Assembly (NCBI RefSeq): GCF_002556545.1
Contig: NZ_CP022685.1
Span: 1,798,001 to 1,862,000, forward strand
Reading direction: 5' to 3'
DNA length: 64,000 bases
Source of the DNA: Streptomyces formicae
Lineage (GTDB): Bacteria > Actinomycetota > Actinomycetes > Streptomycetales > Streptomycetaceae
The position numbers were made by a program, and so were the translations under genes. The notes beneath the pieces were generated by a model, which saw only the letters and a list, made by a program, of their open reading frames with translations, was not told the DNA's origin and ran no database searches. The first letter of the stretch is position 1. Every line of letters begins with the position of its first letter. Shown one piece after another: positions 21,144-29,294 of this stretch.

Positions 21144-22193
21144 ATGTCCCTGCGTACGCGTACGTCACTGAGACTCACCGCCGCGACCGTCGGCGCCGTC
21201 CTCCTCGCGACCGGCTGCAACGCCGCGGCCAAGGACGACGACGCGGGCAAGGGGGCGAAGGGGAAGGCGTTCACGCTCGTCACGCCCGACCCCGTCGCCC
21301 AGAACGAGTTCCTCAAGCTGGCCGTCGCCGGGGTGAAGGCGGCGGCGACAGCGCAGGGCGGCTCGCAGAAGGTGTTCCAGAGCAGCGACAACGACTCGCG
21401 GCAGCAGAACGTCGCCTCGGCCGTGGACTCGGCGCCCGACGTCATCGCGCTGGTCGGCTTCGAGTTCGCGGACATCGTGGCGCAGCAGGCGGAGGCGCAT
21501 CCCAAGCAGCAGTTCCTGCTCGTCGACGCGTGCACCAAGAAGACGTACGAGAACGTCACCTGTGCCGTCTTCCGCGAGCACGAGGCGGTCTACCTCGCGG
21601 GCGCGGAGGCGGGGCTGCTCACCAAGGGCAAGAAGGTCGGCGCGGTCGACGTGCTCGACACCCCGCAGTTCCGGCGCTACAGCGAGCCGTTCGCGGCGGG
21701 CGCGAAGAAGGTGCGGCCCGGTGTCACCTCCCGGACGCTGTTCGTCGGCGGGCAGTCGCCGTTCAACGACGCGGCGCGCGCCAAGGACCAGGCGGCGACG
21801 CTCGCTTCGGGCGGCGCCGACCAGGTGATGGCGGCCGCGGCGGGCGGCAACACGGGCGTGTTCCAGGCCGCCAAGGGCAAGGGTTTCCAGGCGTACGGCG
21901 TCGACGCCAACCAGTGCGTGGGCAACCCCGGCGTGGTCGTCGACAACGTCCTGAAGAAGACCGACGTCGCCGTGGAGAAGGGCATCGCGCAGATCCTGGA
22001 CGGCAAGGGCGGCACGACCGTGTCGTACGGCCTGAAGGAGGGCGGCATGTCGCTGACCGGCCTGGAGCCGGGCGTCGCGGACTCGGCGTGCCTGATCGCG
22101 AAGCCCGCCAACAAGGACGTGCTCCAGCGCGTCGAGGAACTGCGGGACGACATCGTCGCCGGGAAGCTGACCGTCGATGACCCCGCCGCCTGA
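21144..22193 (+). CDS. BMP-family nucleoside-type substrate-binding lipoprotein
   Basis: The 349-residue lipoprotein has a signal peptide with lipobox LATGC near residue 24. It belongs to the BMP/PnrA family of solute receptors, which bind purine nucleosides in the characterised members. Family features include the SSDNDSRQQNVASAV region, DACTKKTYENVTC, REHEAVYLAGAEAGL and GVDANQCVGNPG. It is the first gene of a four-gene importer set, with a 17-base overlap to the ATPase gene, and is preceded by the Cys-rich leader ORF. Given the downstream phosphorylase and deaminase, a nucleoside such as adenosine or methylthioadenosine is a sensible ligand. Confidence 0.88.
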   Translation: MSLRTRTSLRLTAATVGAVLLATGCNAAAKDDDAGKGAKGKAFTLVTPDPVAQNEFLKLAVAGVKAAATAQGGSQKVFQSSDNDSRQQNVASAVDSAPDVIALVGFEFADIVAQQAEAHPKQQFLLVDACTKKTYENVTCAVFREHEAVYLAGAEAGLLTKGKKVGAVDVLDTPQFRRYSEPFAAGAKKVRPGVTSRTLFVGGQSPFNDAARAKDQAATLASGGADQVMAAAAGGNTGVFQAAKGKGFQAYGVDANQCVGNPGVVVDNVLKKTDVAVEKGIAQILDGKGGTTVSYGLKEGGMSLTGLEPGVADSACLIAKPANKDVLQRVEELRDDIVAGKLTVDDPAA

Positions 22194-23745
22194 GGACACC
22201 GGCGGCACACCCGCCGTCGAACTGCGGGGCATCACCAAGGAGTTCCCCGGCACGCTCGCCAACGACCGGGTGGACCTGACGGTGCGGCGCGGCGAGATCC
22301 ACGCCCTGATGGGCGAGAACGGCGCGGGCAAGTCCACGCTGATGTCCGTCCTGTATGGGCTGCACCGCCCTGACGCGGGGCAGATCCTGCTCGACGGGCG
22401 CGAGGTGTCCTTCGCGAGCCCGAGCGAGGCGATCGCGGCCGGGCTCGGGATGGTCCACCAGAGCTTCAAGCTGTTCCCTTCGTTCACGGTCGCCGAGAAC
22501 GTCGTGTACGCCGCCGAACCGCGCCGCTTCGGTCTCACCGATCGCGCGGAGGCGGTGCGCCGGGTCGCGGCGCTCGCCGACGAGCACGGGCTCGCCGTGG
22601 ATCCGACGGCGAAGGTCGCGGACCTGCCGGTGGGCGTGCGCCAGCGCGTGGAGATCCTCAAACTCCTCTACCGGGGCGCCCGTACGCTCATCCTCGACGA
22701 GCCGACGGCGGTGCTCACGCCCGCGGAGGCCGACGGACTCTTCCGCGTGCTCCGCTCCCTCACGGACGAGGGCCGCACCGTCCTCCTGGTCACGCACAAG
22801 CTGCGCGAGGTCATGGAGGGCAGCGACTCCGTGACGGTGCTGCGCGACGGGCGGGTCGCCGCGCGGCTGCGGACCGCGCAGACGAGCGCGGACGGCATCG
22901 CGGCGGCCATGACCGGGCGCGCGGTGGAGCTCGACCGGATGCATCCTGCGGGCTCGCCCGGCGAGGCGGTCCTCTCGGTCACCGGCCTGACGACGGACGC
23001 CGTGCGGGACGTGTCGTTCGACGTGCGCGCCGGGGAGATCGTCGGCATCGCGGGCGTCGCGGGCAACGGCCAGTCCGAACTGGTCGAGGCCGTCGCGGGG
23101 TTGCGCCCCGTGGGCGCGGGCCGGGTCACGCTCACCGGCGAGGACGTCACGGACGCGTCGGCGGCGCGGCGCCGCGCGACGGGCCTCGCGTACGTCCCCG
23201 AGGACCGCACGGCGGTCGGCACCGCCCCGGCCGCGACGATCGCGGAGAACCTCGCCATGGGCCACCACCGCGGGCACGGCCTGCTCACGCCCGGCCGGCT
23301 GCGCGAGCACGCGCGCGTGCTGATCGAACGCTTCGGCATCAAGGCCGCGTCGAGCAGGCACCCGGCGGGCTCGCTCTCCGGCGGCAACCTCCAGAAACTC
23401 GTCATCGGCCGTGAACTCGCCCATGAATCGCCCCTGTTGATCGTCGAACAGCCCACCCGCGGGGTGGACATCGGCGCCATCCAGACGATCCACGACCAGC
23501 TGATCGCGCACCGCGACGCGGGTCACGCGATCCTGCTCGTCTCGGCCGAACTCAGCGAGATCCGGGGCCTTTCGGACCGGGTCCTCGTGATGTTCGAAGG
23601 CGGGATCGCCGCCGAGTTCCCTCGCGACGAGGCCGACGAGCGACGGCTCGGTCTCGCGATGGCGGGCGGCGCCCCGGAGCCCCCCGTATCCGCCGAGGAA
23701 TCCGTCGAGGAAGCCCCCAAGGAATCCCTCAAGGAGGGCCCCTGA
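22177..23745 (+). CDS. Double-domain ABC ATPase of the nucleoside-type importer
   Basis: The 522-residue protein has two ABC domains. Domain one shows Walker A GENGAGKST near residue 46 and Walker B LILDEPTAVL. Domain two has a degenerate P-loop (GVAGNGQSEL) but a standard signature LSGGNLQKL and IVEQPTRGVD. This asymmetry is normal for NupA/RbsA/YufO-type ATPases. The C-terminal tail is rich in Glu and Ser. The ATG overlaps the lipoprotein gene, and the first permease gene begins one base after its stop, so the importer genes are a coupled operon. Confidence 0.92.
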   Translation: MTPPPEDTGGTPAVELRGITKEFPGTLANDRVDLTVRRGEIHALMGENGAGKSTLMSVLYGLHRPDAGQILLDGREVSFASPSEAIAAGLGMVHQSFKLFPSFTVAENVVYAAEPRRFGLTDRAEAVRRVAALADEHGLAVDPTAKVADLPVGVRQRVEILKLLYRGARTLILDEPTAVLTPAEADGLFRVLRSLTDEGRTVLLVTHKLREVMEGSDSVTVLRDGRVAARLRTAQTSADGIAAAMTGRAVELDRMHPAGSPGEAVLSVTGLTTDAVRDVSFDVRAGEIVGIAGVAGNGQSELVEAVAGLRPVGAGRVTLTGEDVTDASAARRRATGLAYVPEDRTAVGTAPAATIAENLAMGHHRGHGLLTPGRLREHARVLIERFGIKAASSRHPAGSLSGGNLQKLVIGRELAHESPLLIVEQPTRGVDIGAIQTIHDQLIAHRDAGHAILLVSAELSEIRGLSDRVLVMFEGGIAAEFPRDEADERRLGLAMAGGAPEPPVSAEESVEEAPKESLKEGP

Positions 23746-23746
23746 C

Positions 23747-24841
23747 ATGGCCGTCGATTCTGCGACCGGGGCCCGCTCGGTCGCGGGGCGCGCCCTGCGC
23801 TCCCCCGCCCTGCACTCCGTCGTCGCCGCCGTGCTCGTCGGCGCGCTGTTCCTCGTCGGCACCGGCGCCGACCCCATCGGCGCGTACGGCTCCGTGCTCA
23901 GCGGCGCGCTCGGGCCCGACGGCATCGGGTCGACCCTGACGACGGGCACCAGCATCATCGGGCTCGCCGTCGCGCTCGCGATCCCGATGCGGGCCGGGCT
24001 GCTCAACCTCGGCGGCGACGGCCAGCTGGTCCTCGGCGGCATCGCCGCGGCGGCCACCGGGCTCTACGTCCCGCTGCCCGCCCCGCTCGCGGTGCTCGCC
24101 GCGCTGCTCGCCGGGATGCTGGCGGGCGCCGCCTACGCCGCGCTCGCCGCCGTGTGCCAGAACCAGTTCGGCGTACCGCTCCTGGTGAGCAGCCTGCTGC
24201 TCGGCTACCCGGCGATGTCGTTCGCCTCCTATCTCGCGCGCTTCCCGCTGAAGGAGGAGGGGTCGAGCCTGCCGCAGACCCGGCGGCTTCCCGAGGGCGT
24301 CGAGCTGCCCGCCTTCGGGTCGTCGACGGTCACGGTGGGCCTGGTGCTCGTCGTGCTCGCCGCGGCCGCCTTCCTGTTCGCCGACGCCCGCACCGCCACC
24401 GGCTACGAGATCCGCATGACGGGGCTCAACCCGCGCTTCGCGGCGTACGCGGGCATCGAGGGGCCCCGGCTCACGCTGCGCCTGATGGGCCTGTCCGGGG
24501 CCGTCGCCGGGCTGGTCGGCGCGATCGGCGTGCTCAGCTTCCCGTACCGCTTCATCGACGGTTCGCTGACCGCGGCCGGGCACACCTGGACGGGCCTGAC
24601 CGCCGCGCTCCTCGCCTCCGCCGCGCCGCTCGGCACGGCGCTCGCCGCGCTGTTCTTCGCCGCGCTGGACGTCGGCGGGCTCGCCATGGAGCGGGCCACC
24701 GCCGTGCCGCGCGAGCTGACGCAGGTGCTCCAGGCCGTCGTCATCGTCTTCCTCGCCGCGCGGCTCCAGCTGACCTGGCGGCGCGCCAGGAAGCCGGGAC
24801 CCGCCGCCGACGAGCCCGTCCGCACCGAGGGGGACCTCTGA
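23747..24841 (+). CDS. Importer permease subunit 1 (BPD_transp_2 / YufP-NupP type)
   Basis: The 364-residue hydrophobic protein has about nine or ten membrane segments. It belongs to the branched-chain/ribose/nucleoside permease family, with PMRAGLLNLGGDGQLVLGG and the ATPase-contact segment GYEIRMTGLNPRFAAYAGI. It would pair with the next permease as a heterodimer. The short hydrophilic C-terminus ends in a TGA that overlaps the next ATG by one base. Confidence 0.9.
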   Translation: MAVDSATGARSVAGRALRSPALHSVVAAVLVGALFLVGTGADPIGAYGSVLSGALGPDGIGSTLTTGTSIIGLAVALAIPMRAGLLNLGGDGQLVLGGIAAAATGLYVPLPAPLAVLAALLAGMLAGAAYAALAAVCQNQFGVPLLVSSLLLGYPAMSFASYLARFPLKEEGSSLPQTRRLPEGVELPAFGSSTVTVGLVLVVLAAAAFLFADARTATGYEIRMTGLNPRFAAYAGIEGPRLTLRLMGLSGAVAGLVGAIGVLSFPYRFIDGSLTAAGHTWTGLTAALLASAAPLGTALAALFFAALDVGGLAMERATAVPRELTQVLQAVVIVFLAARLQLTWRRARKPGPAADEPVRTEGDL

Positions 24842-25743
24842 TGTCCGTCGACTCCGCGCTCTTCCACTCGGCGCTCCTCGCCCTCACCCCGATCCTGCTC
24901 GCCGCGCTCGGCGGCGCGATCTGCGAGCGCGCGGGCGTGTTCAACATCGGGCTCGAAGGCATGATGCTGATCGGCTGCTTCAGCGCGGTCGCGGGCAGCT
25001 GGTTCACCGGCAGCGCCTGGCTCGGTGTCCTGTTCGGTGCCCTCGCCTCGGCGGCGTACGCGATGATCCTCGCCGTGGGCACCATCACCCTGCGCGGGGA
25101 CGCCGTCGTGCTCGGCGTCGCGCTCAATCTGCTCGCGGTCGGCCTGACCGGGTTCCTGCTGCGTACGGTCTTCGGCGTGCAGGGCACCTTCTCCGATCCC
25201 GGGCTCGCGGGCCTCGGCGGCATCGACCTGGGCTTCCTCGGCCCCGTCCTGTCCGGCCACTCCGCCCTCGTGTACCTCTCGTGGGCGGCCGTCGCCGTCG
25301 CCGCCGTGTTCCTCGCGCGCCATCCCTGGGGGCTGCGGCTCCGCGGGGTCGGCGAGGCGCCCGACGCGGCCGCGACGCTGGGGGTGAGCCCGGCGAAGTA
25401 CCAGTACGCCGCCGTGCTCACCAGCGGGCTGCTGTGCGGGCTCGCGGGCGCCCAACTAGCCCTCGGCAACGTCACGTTGTTCTCGGAGAACATGACGGCG
25501 GGCCGCGGCTGGATCGCCGTGGTCGCGGTCATGCTGGGCCGGGCCCTGCCGGTCGGGGTGCTGCTCGCCGCGCTGCTCTTCGGCGTCGCGGAGGCGGTCG
25601 GCTTCCGGCTCCAGGGCAACGGTCTGCCACAGCAGGCCACCGACGCCGCCCCCTATGTGGTGACCCTGGTCGCCCTCTTCCTGTCCACGGCGCGCCGCAA
25701 GCGCCGCAAGCGTCCCGAGCCCCTGGTAGGAGCCTCCTCATGA
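24841..25743 (+). CDS. Importer permease subunit 2 (BPD_transp_2 / YufQ-NupQ type)
   Basis: This 300-residue membrane protein has the paired-permease motif ICERAGVFNIGLEGMMLIG near residue 28 and GLRLRGVGEAPDAAATLGV as the coupling loop. It completes the importer: lipoprotein, double ATPase and two permeases. The ATG overlaps the previous stop, and its own TGA overlaps the start of the phosphorylase gene by four bases. This indicates that uptake and phosphorolysis are made together. Confidence 0.9.
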   Translation: MSVDSALFHSALLALTPILLAALGGAICERAGVFNIGLEGMMLIGCFSAVAGSWFTGSAWLGVLFGALASAAYAMILAVGTITLRGDAVVLGVALNLLAVGLTGFLLRTVFGVQGTFSDPGLAGLGGIDLGFLGPVLSGHSALVYLSWAAVAVAAVFLARHPWGLRLRGVGEAPDAAATLGVSPAKYQYAAVLTSGLLCGLAGAQLALGNVTLFSENMTAGRGWIAVVAVMLGRALPVGVLLAALLFGVAEAVGFRLQGNGLPQQATDAAPYVVTLVALFLSTARRKRRKRPEPLVGASS

Positions 25744-26501
25744 CGACGTCCACCGACACCCTGCCCATCACCCGCGTGCCCCGGGCCGGGCTGCCCGCGC
25801 GGGCGGTCGTGGTCGGTGACCCGGGCCGCGCGGCCGCCGTCGCCGATCTCCTCTTTGACGCCAAGGAGGTGTCCTACCACCGCGAGTACCGCGTCTTCAC
25901 CGGCAGCTGGCAGGGCACCGACGTGGTCGTCGCCTCGCACGGCGTCGGCGCGCCCGGCGCGATCCTGCTCTTCCAGGAGCTCGCGGAGGCGGGTGTCAGC
26001 ACGCTGATCCGGCTCGGCACCGCGGGCGCGATCCGCCCCGGCATCCGCGACGGCGACCTGGTCATCGCGGACGCGGCGGTGCGCGACGACGGGGTCACGC
26101 AGCAGCTGATCCCCGCCGAGTACCCGGCGTTCTCGGCCCCCGAGGCGGTCCTCGCGCTCCAGCGCGCGGCGCGGGCGGCCGAGGCGCCGTACCACCGCGG
26201 GGTGGTCTGGACGCGGGCCGCCTTCCAGCCGGGCTTCCTGCCGCTGCCCGGCGAGGCGTACGCGGCGGCGGGCATCGCCGCCATCGAGATGGAGCTCTCC
26301 GCCCTTTACGTCTTCGCCTCCACGCACGGCCTGACCGCGGGCGGCGCCCTGGTCGTGGACGGCGCCAACGCCGACGAGCTCGTCGACACCGAGGCGACCG
26401 GCGGGTACGACCCGCACCGCAACGTGGTCGCCGAAGGGGTCGAGCGGGGCGCCCGGATAACCTTGGACGCGCTGCGCCTGCTGGCCTCGGCCGAGCGCTG
26501 A
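25740..26501 (+). CDS. Nucleoside phosphorylase (NP-I / Udp-DeoD family)
   Basis: The 253-residue enzyme has the phosphate-binding GDPGRAAAV near residue 27, GTAGAIRPGIRDGDLVIAD, the ribose-contact motif EMELSALYVFA and a late VVDGANADE with a candidate catalytic Asp. The family cleaves nucleosides with phosphate to a base and (deoxy)ribose 1-phosphate. It looks nearest to uridine/purine phosphorylases of the hexameric class. Coupled to the importer and next to an MTA/SAH-deaminase-like gene and mtnA, it could act on methylthioinosine and release methylthioribose 1-phosphate. The base specificity cannot be read with confidence. Confidence 0.85.
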   Translation: MTTSTDTLPITRVPRAGLPARAVVVGDPGRAAAVADLLFDAKEVSYHREYRVFTGSWQGTDVVVASHGVGAPGAILLFQELAEAGVSTLIRLGTAGAIRPGIRDGDLVIADAAVRDDGVTQQLIPAEYPAFSAPEAVLALQRAARAAEAPYHRGVVWTRAAFQPGFLPLPGEAYAAAGIAAIEMELSALYVFASTHGLTAGGALVVDGANADELVDTEATGGYDPHRNVVAEGVERGARITLDALRLLASAER

Positions 26502-26531
26502 CCGCCACCCCCGACCCCGAGAACGGATCCG

Positions 26532-27887
26532 ATGTACGCCACTGACCTGCCCGCCCAGGACCGGGGCGGCGCCATGGACCTGCTCGTGCACGGCGGCGAC
26601 GTCCTGACCGTCGACGACGCGGGCACCCTCGTGCCGGACGGCGCCGTCGCCGTCCGCGCGGGCCGGATCGTCGAGGTGGGACCCGCCGACCGGCTCCGCG
26701 CGACGTACGAGGCCGCCGAGGAGATCGACGCGCGCGGCTGCCTCGTCCTGCCGGGCCTGATCAACACGCACACGCACCTCGCGATGAACCTGATGCGGGG
26801 CATCGCCGACGACGTCACCCTCCAGGGCTTCCTGGAGCGGGTCGTGCCGCGCGAGGCCGCGATCCTGTCGCCCGGGACGGTGGCGACCGCGATGCGGGCC
26901 GCGATCGCCGAGTCCGTGCGCGGCGGTGTCACCACCGCGCTCGACATGTTCTGGTTCCACGAGTCCGCCGAGGCCGCCGCCCGCGAGGCCGGGTGGCGCC
27001 TCCTGACCGGCCCCACCTTCATGGACGTGCCGGGCCCGCCGGACGGCAAGCCCTACGCCGAGCGCCTGGAGTGGGCGACCGCGCACCTCAAGGCGTACGT
27101 CCCCGCGCCCGGCACCCGCCCGGTGGTCTGCGCGCACTCCGCGTACACCCTGAATCCCGCGCAGCTCACCGAGATCGCCGCGCTCGCCAGGGAGCACGGC
27201 GCGCTCCTCCACATCCACGCGTCCGAGAACGCGGCCGAGGTCGAGAACGTCGTGGCGCAGCACGGCATGCGCCCCGTGGAGCTGCTCGACTCGCTGGGCG
27301 TGCTCGGCCCCGACACCCTGCTCGCGCACGCCGTCGACCTCACGGACGCCGAGATCGCGACCCTGGCCCGCACCGGCACGCCCGTCGCGCACTGCCCGGT
27401 CTCCAACCTCAAGCTGGGCTGCGGCATCGCCCGCGTGCCCGAGCTCCTGGACGCGGGCGTCACGGTCGGCCTCGGCACGGACGGCGCGGTGTCCTCCAAC
27501 ACCCTCGACCTGCTCGGCGCGGTGAAGATCGCCGCGCTGGTGCACAAGGCGGGCGGCGACCCGACGGCGGTCGGTGCCGAGCAGGCCGTGCGGATGGCGA
27601 CCATCGAGTCGGCGCGCGCCCTCGGCCTCGGCGACCGGCTCGGCTCCCTCGAGGCGGGCAAGCGCGCCGACCTGATCGTCCTCGACTTGGACCGGCCGCA
27701 TCTGCTGCCCCGGCACGACCCGTGGTCGACGCTCGCGTACGCGGCGGCGGCCTCCGACGTCCGGGACACGGTCGTCGAGGGGCGCGTCCTGATGCGCGAC
27801 CGCGCCCTGCGCACGCTGGACGAGGCCGCGGTGCTGCGGGACCTGGCCGAGGCGGCGGCCGCCGAACCGGAGACGAGCACGGCATGA
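26532..27887 (+). CDS. Amidohydrolase, MTA/SAH-deaminase-like
   Basis: The 451-residue metal-dependent hydrolase belongs to the TrzN/AtzB/MTA-SAH deaminase branch. The first metal motif NTHTHLAMN is near residue 77, then the HIHASENAAE His, the AHAVDLT region and the final Asp in GLGTDGAVSSN. Members deaminate methylthioadenosine, S-adenosylhomocysteine or related nucleosides, releasing ammonia. The start could be ATG 26532 or the in-frame ATG 26574; the fold begins after the second. It follows the phosphorylase by 30 bases and overlaps the next gene by four. Guanine-deaminase-like activity is the main alternative. Confidence 0.85.
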   Translation: MYATDLPAQDRGGAMDLLVHGGDVLTVDDAGTLVPDGAVAVRAGRIVEVGPADRLRATYEAAEEIDARGCLVLPGLINTHTHLAMNLMRGIADDVTLQGFLERVVPREAAILSPGTVATAMRAAIAESVRGGVTTALDMFWFHESAEAAAREAGWRLLTGPTFMDVPGPPDGKPYAERLEWATAHLKAYVPAPGTRPVVCAHSAYTLNPAQLTEIAALAREHGALLHIHASENAAEVENVVAQHGMRPVELLDSLGVLGPDTLLAHAVDLTDAEIATLARTGTPVAHCPVSNLKLGCGIARVPELLDAGVTVGLGTDGAVSSNTLDLLGAVKIAALVHKAGGDPTAVGAEQAVRMATIESARALGLGDRLGSLEAGKRADLIVLDLDRPHLLPRHDPWSTLAYAAAASDVRDTVVEGRVLMRDRALRTLDEAAVLRDLAEAAAAEPETSTA

Positions 27888-28513
27888 GCCGCTACACCGA
27901 CTTCGCGCCGACCCGCGGCTTCACGGGCCGCGCCCGCGCCGCGGACCGCGACCCGAGGCTGCCTCCCGGGCAGTACGACGCGCGCGACGGCTGGCCCGTG
28001 CTGTCCGCCGAGGTGACGCCCCAACTGACCGCCGCGGACTGGACGTTCCGCGTCGACGGGCTCGTCACGACGCCGCACACCTGGACCTGGGACGAGGCGC
28101 ACGCGCTGCCCGCGTCCGAGTACCGGGGCGACATCCACTGCGTGACCAGCTGGTCCAAGTTCGGGGTGCGCTTCGGCGGGGTGAGCCTGGACGCGTTCCT
28201 GGCGGCAGCGGGCCCGCTGCCCGGCGCCACACACGTCGTCGCGTACTCCCACACCGGCTACACCACGAACCTGCCGCTCGCCGACGTGACGGGCGGCAAG
28301 GCGTGGATCGTCTGGGAGTACGAGGAGGGGCCGCTGCCCGCCGAGCACGGCGGGCCCGCCCGGCTCATCGTCCCGCACCTCTACTTCTGGAAGAGCGCCA
28401 AGTGGGTCGCCGGGCTGCGCCTGTTGGACCACGACGAGCCCGGCTTCTGGGAACAGAACGGCTATCACCACCGGGGCGACCCGTGGGCGGAGGAGCGCTA
28501 CTCCGGTGACTGA
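27884..28513 (+). CDS. Sulfite-oxidase-like molybdopterin oxidoreductase
   Basis: The 209-residue protein contains the molybdopterin-binding fold of the sulfite oxidase/YedY superfamily, with the molybdenum-ligand Cys in GDIHCVTSWSKFG near residue 85. It has no heme domain and no obvious signal peptide, so it is probably cytoplasmic. The start ATG overlaps the stop of the deaminase-like gene, and its end overlaps the following flavin reductase, which is its likely electron partner. The substrate is unknown. Confidence 0.85.
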   Translation: MSRYTDFAPTRGFTGRARAADRDPRLPPGQYDARDGWPVLSAEVTPQLTAADWTFRVDGLVTTPHTWTWDEAHALPASEYRGDIHCVTSWSKFGVRFGGVSLDAFLAAAGPLPGATHVVAYSHTGYTTNLPLADVTGGKAWIVWEYEEGPLPAEHGGPARLIVPHLYFWKSAKWVAGLRLLDHDEPGFWEQNGYHHRGDPWAEERYSGD

Positions 28514-29267
28514 CGCACTCCCCACCTCCGAGGGCTTCGTGCCGCCGAGCCGGTTCGCCGTGCCGGGGCGCATCGCGGTCAGCAACCGCGCCGCGGCCAC
28601 CTGGCAGCGCGCGACCGTCCTGGAGATCCGCGCGGAGACCCCTGCCGTCTCCACGTTCCGCCTCAAGGTGCCCGAGTGGCAGGGCCACCTGCCGGGCCAG
28701 CACCTCATGCTGCGGCTCACCGCCGAGGACGGCTACGTCGCCCAGCGGCACTACTCGATCGCGTCGGCGCCCGACGGCAGCGGCGAGATCGAGCTGACCC
28801 TGGACCACGTGCCGGGCGGTGAGGTCTCCGGACACCTGCACACCGTCGCCCGCGTCGGCGACACGGTCGAGGTGCGCGGGCCGCTGTCCGGGTTCTTCGC
28901 CTGGCCCGGCGACCGGCCCGCGCTGCTGCTCGGCGCGGGTTCCGGCGTGGTGCCGCTGATGTCGATGGTCCGCCACCACCGGGCCGCCGGGCTCGACCTG
29001 CCGCTGCGCCTGGTCGTCTCGGCGCGCACCCGACAGGACCTGATCTACGCGGCCGAGTACGCCGAGGAGACCACGGCCGTCCTGACCCGCACCGAGGGAC
29101 GCCTGAACGCCGCCCATCTGGCGCCCTTCCTGGGTGCGGACGGGCAGCCCGAGGGCGGCTGGGAGGCGTACGTCTGCGGCTCCAACGGTTTCGCGGAGCA
29201 CGCGTCGCGGCTGCTCGTGGCGGGCGGCCAGCCGGTCGACCGGATCAGGATCGAACGCTTCGGCTGA
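28506..29267 (+). CDS. FAD/NAD(P)H ferredoxin-reductase-type electron transfer protein
   Basis: The 253-residue flavoprotein has the FAD motif RHYSIAS near residue 81, the pyridine-nucleotide region LLGAGSGVVPLMSM and a C-terminal YVCGSNGF. It lacks an iron-sulfur domain. The GTG start overlaps the preceding molybdoenzyme gene by eight bases, so the two likely work as one NAD(P)H-driven unit. It is the last gene of the rightward importer/salvage operon, ending 27 bases from the convergent MFS gene. Confidence 0.87.
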   Translation: MTDALPTSEGFVPPSRFAVPGRIAVSNRAAATWQRATVLEIRAETPAVSTFRLKVPEWQGHLPGQHLMLRLTAEDGYVAQRHYSIASAPDGSGEIELTLDHVPGGEVSGHLHTVARVGDTVEVRGPLSGFFAWPGDRPALLLGAGSGVVPLMSMVRHHRAAGLDLPLRLVVSARTRQDLIYAAEYAEETTAVLTRTEGRLNAAHLAPFLGADGQPEGGWEAYVCGSNGFAEHASRLLVAGGQPVDRIRIERFG

Positions 29268-29294
29268 CCGCCGCCGCAGACGGTGGGGCCGGCG

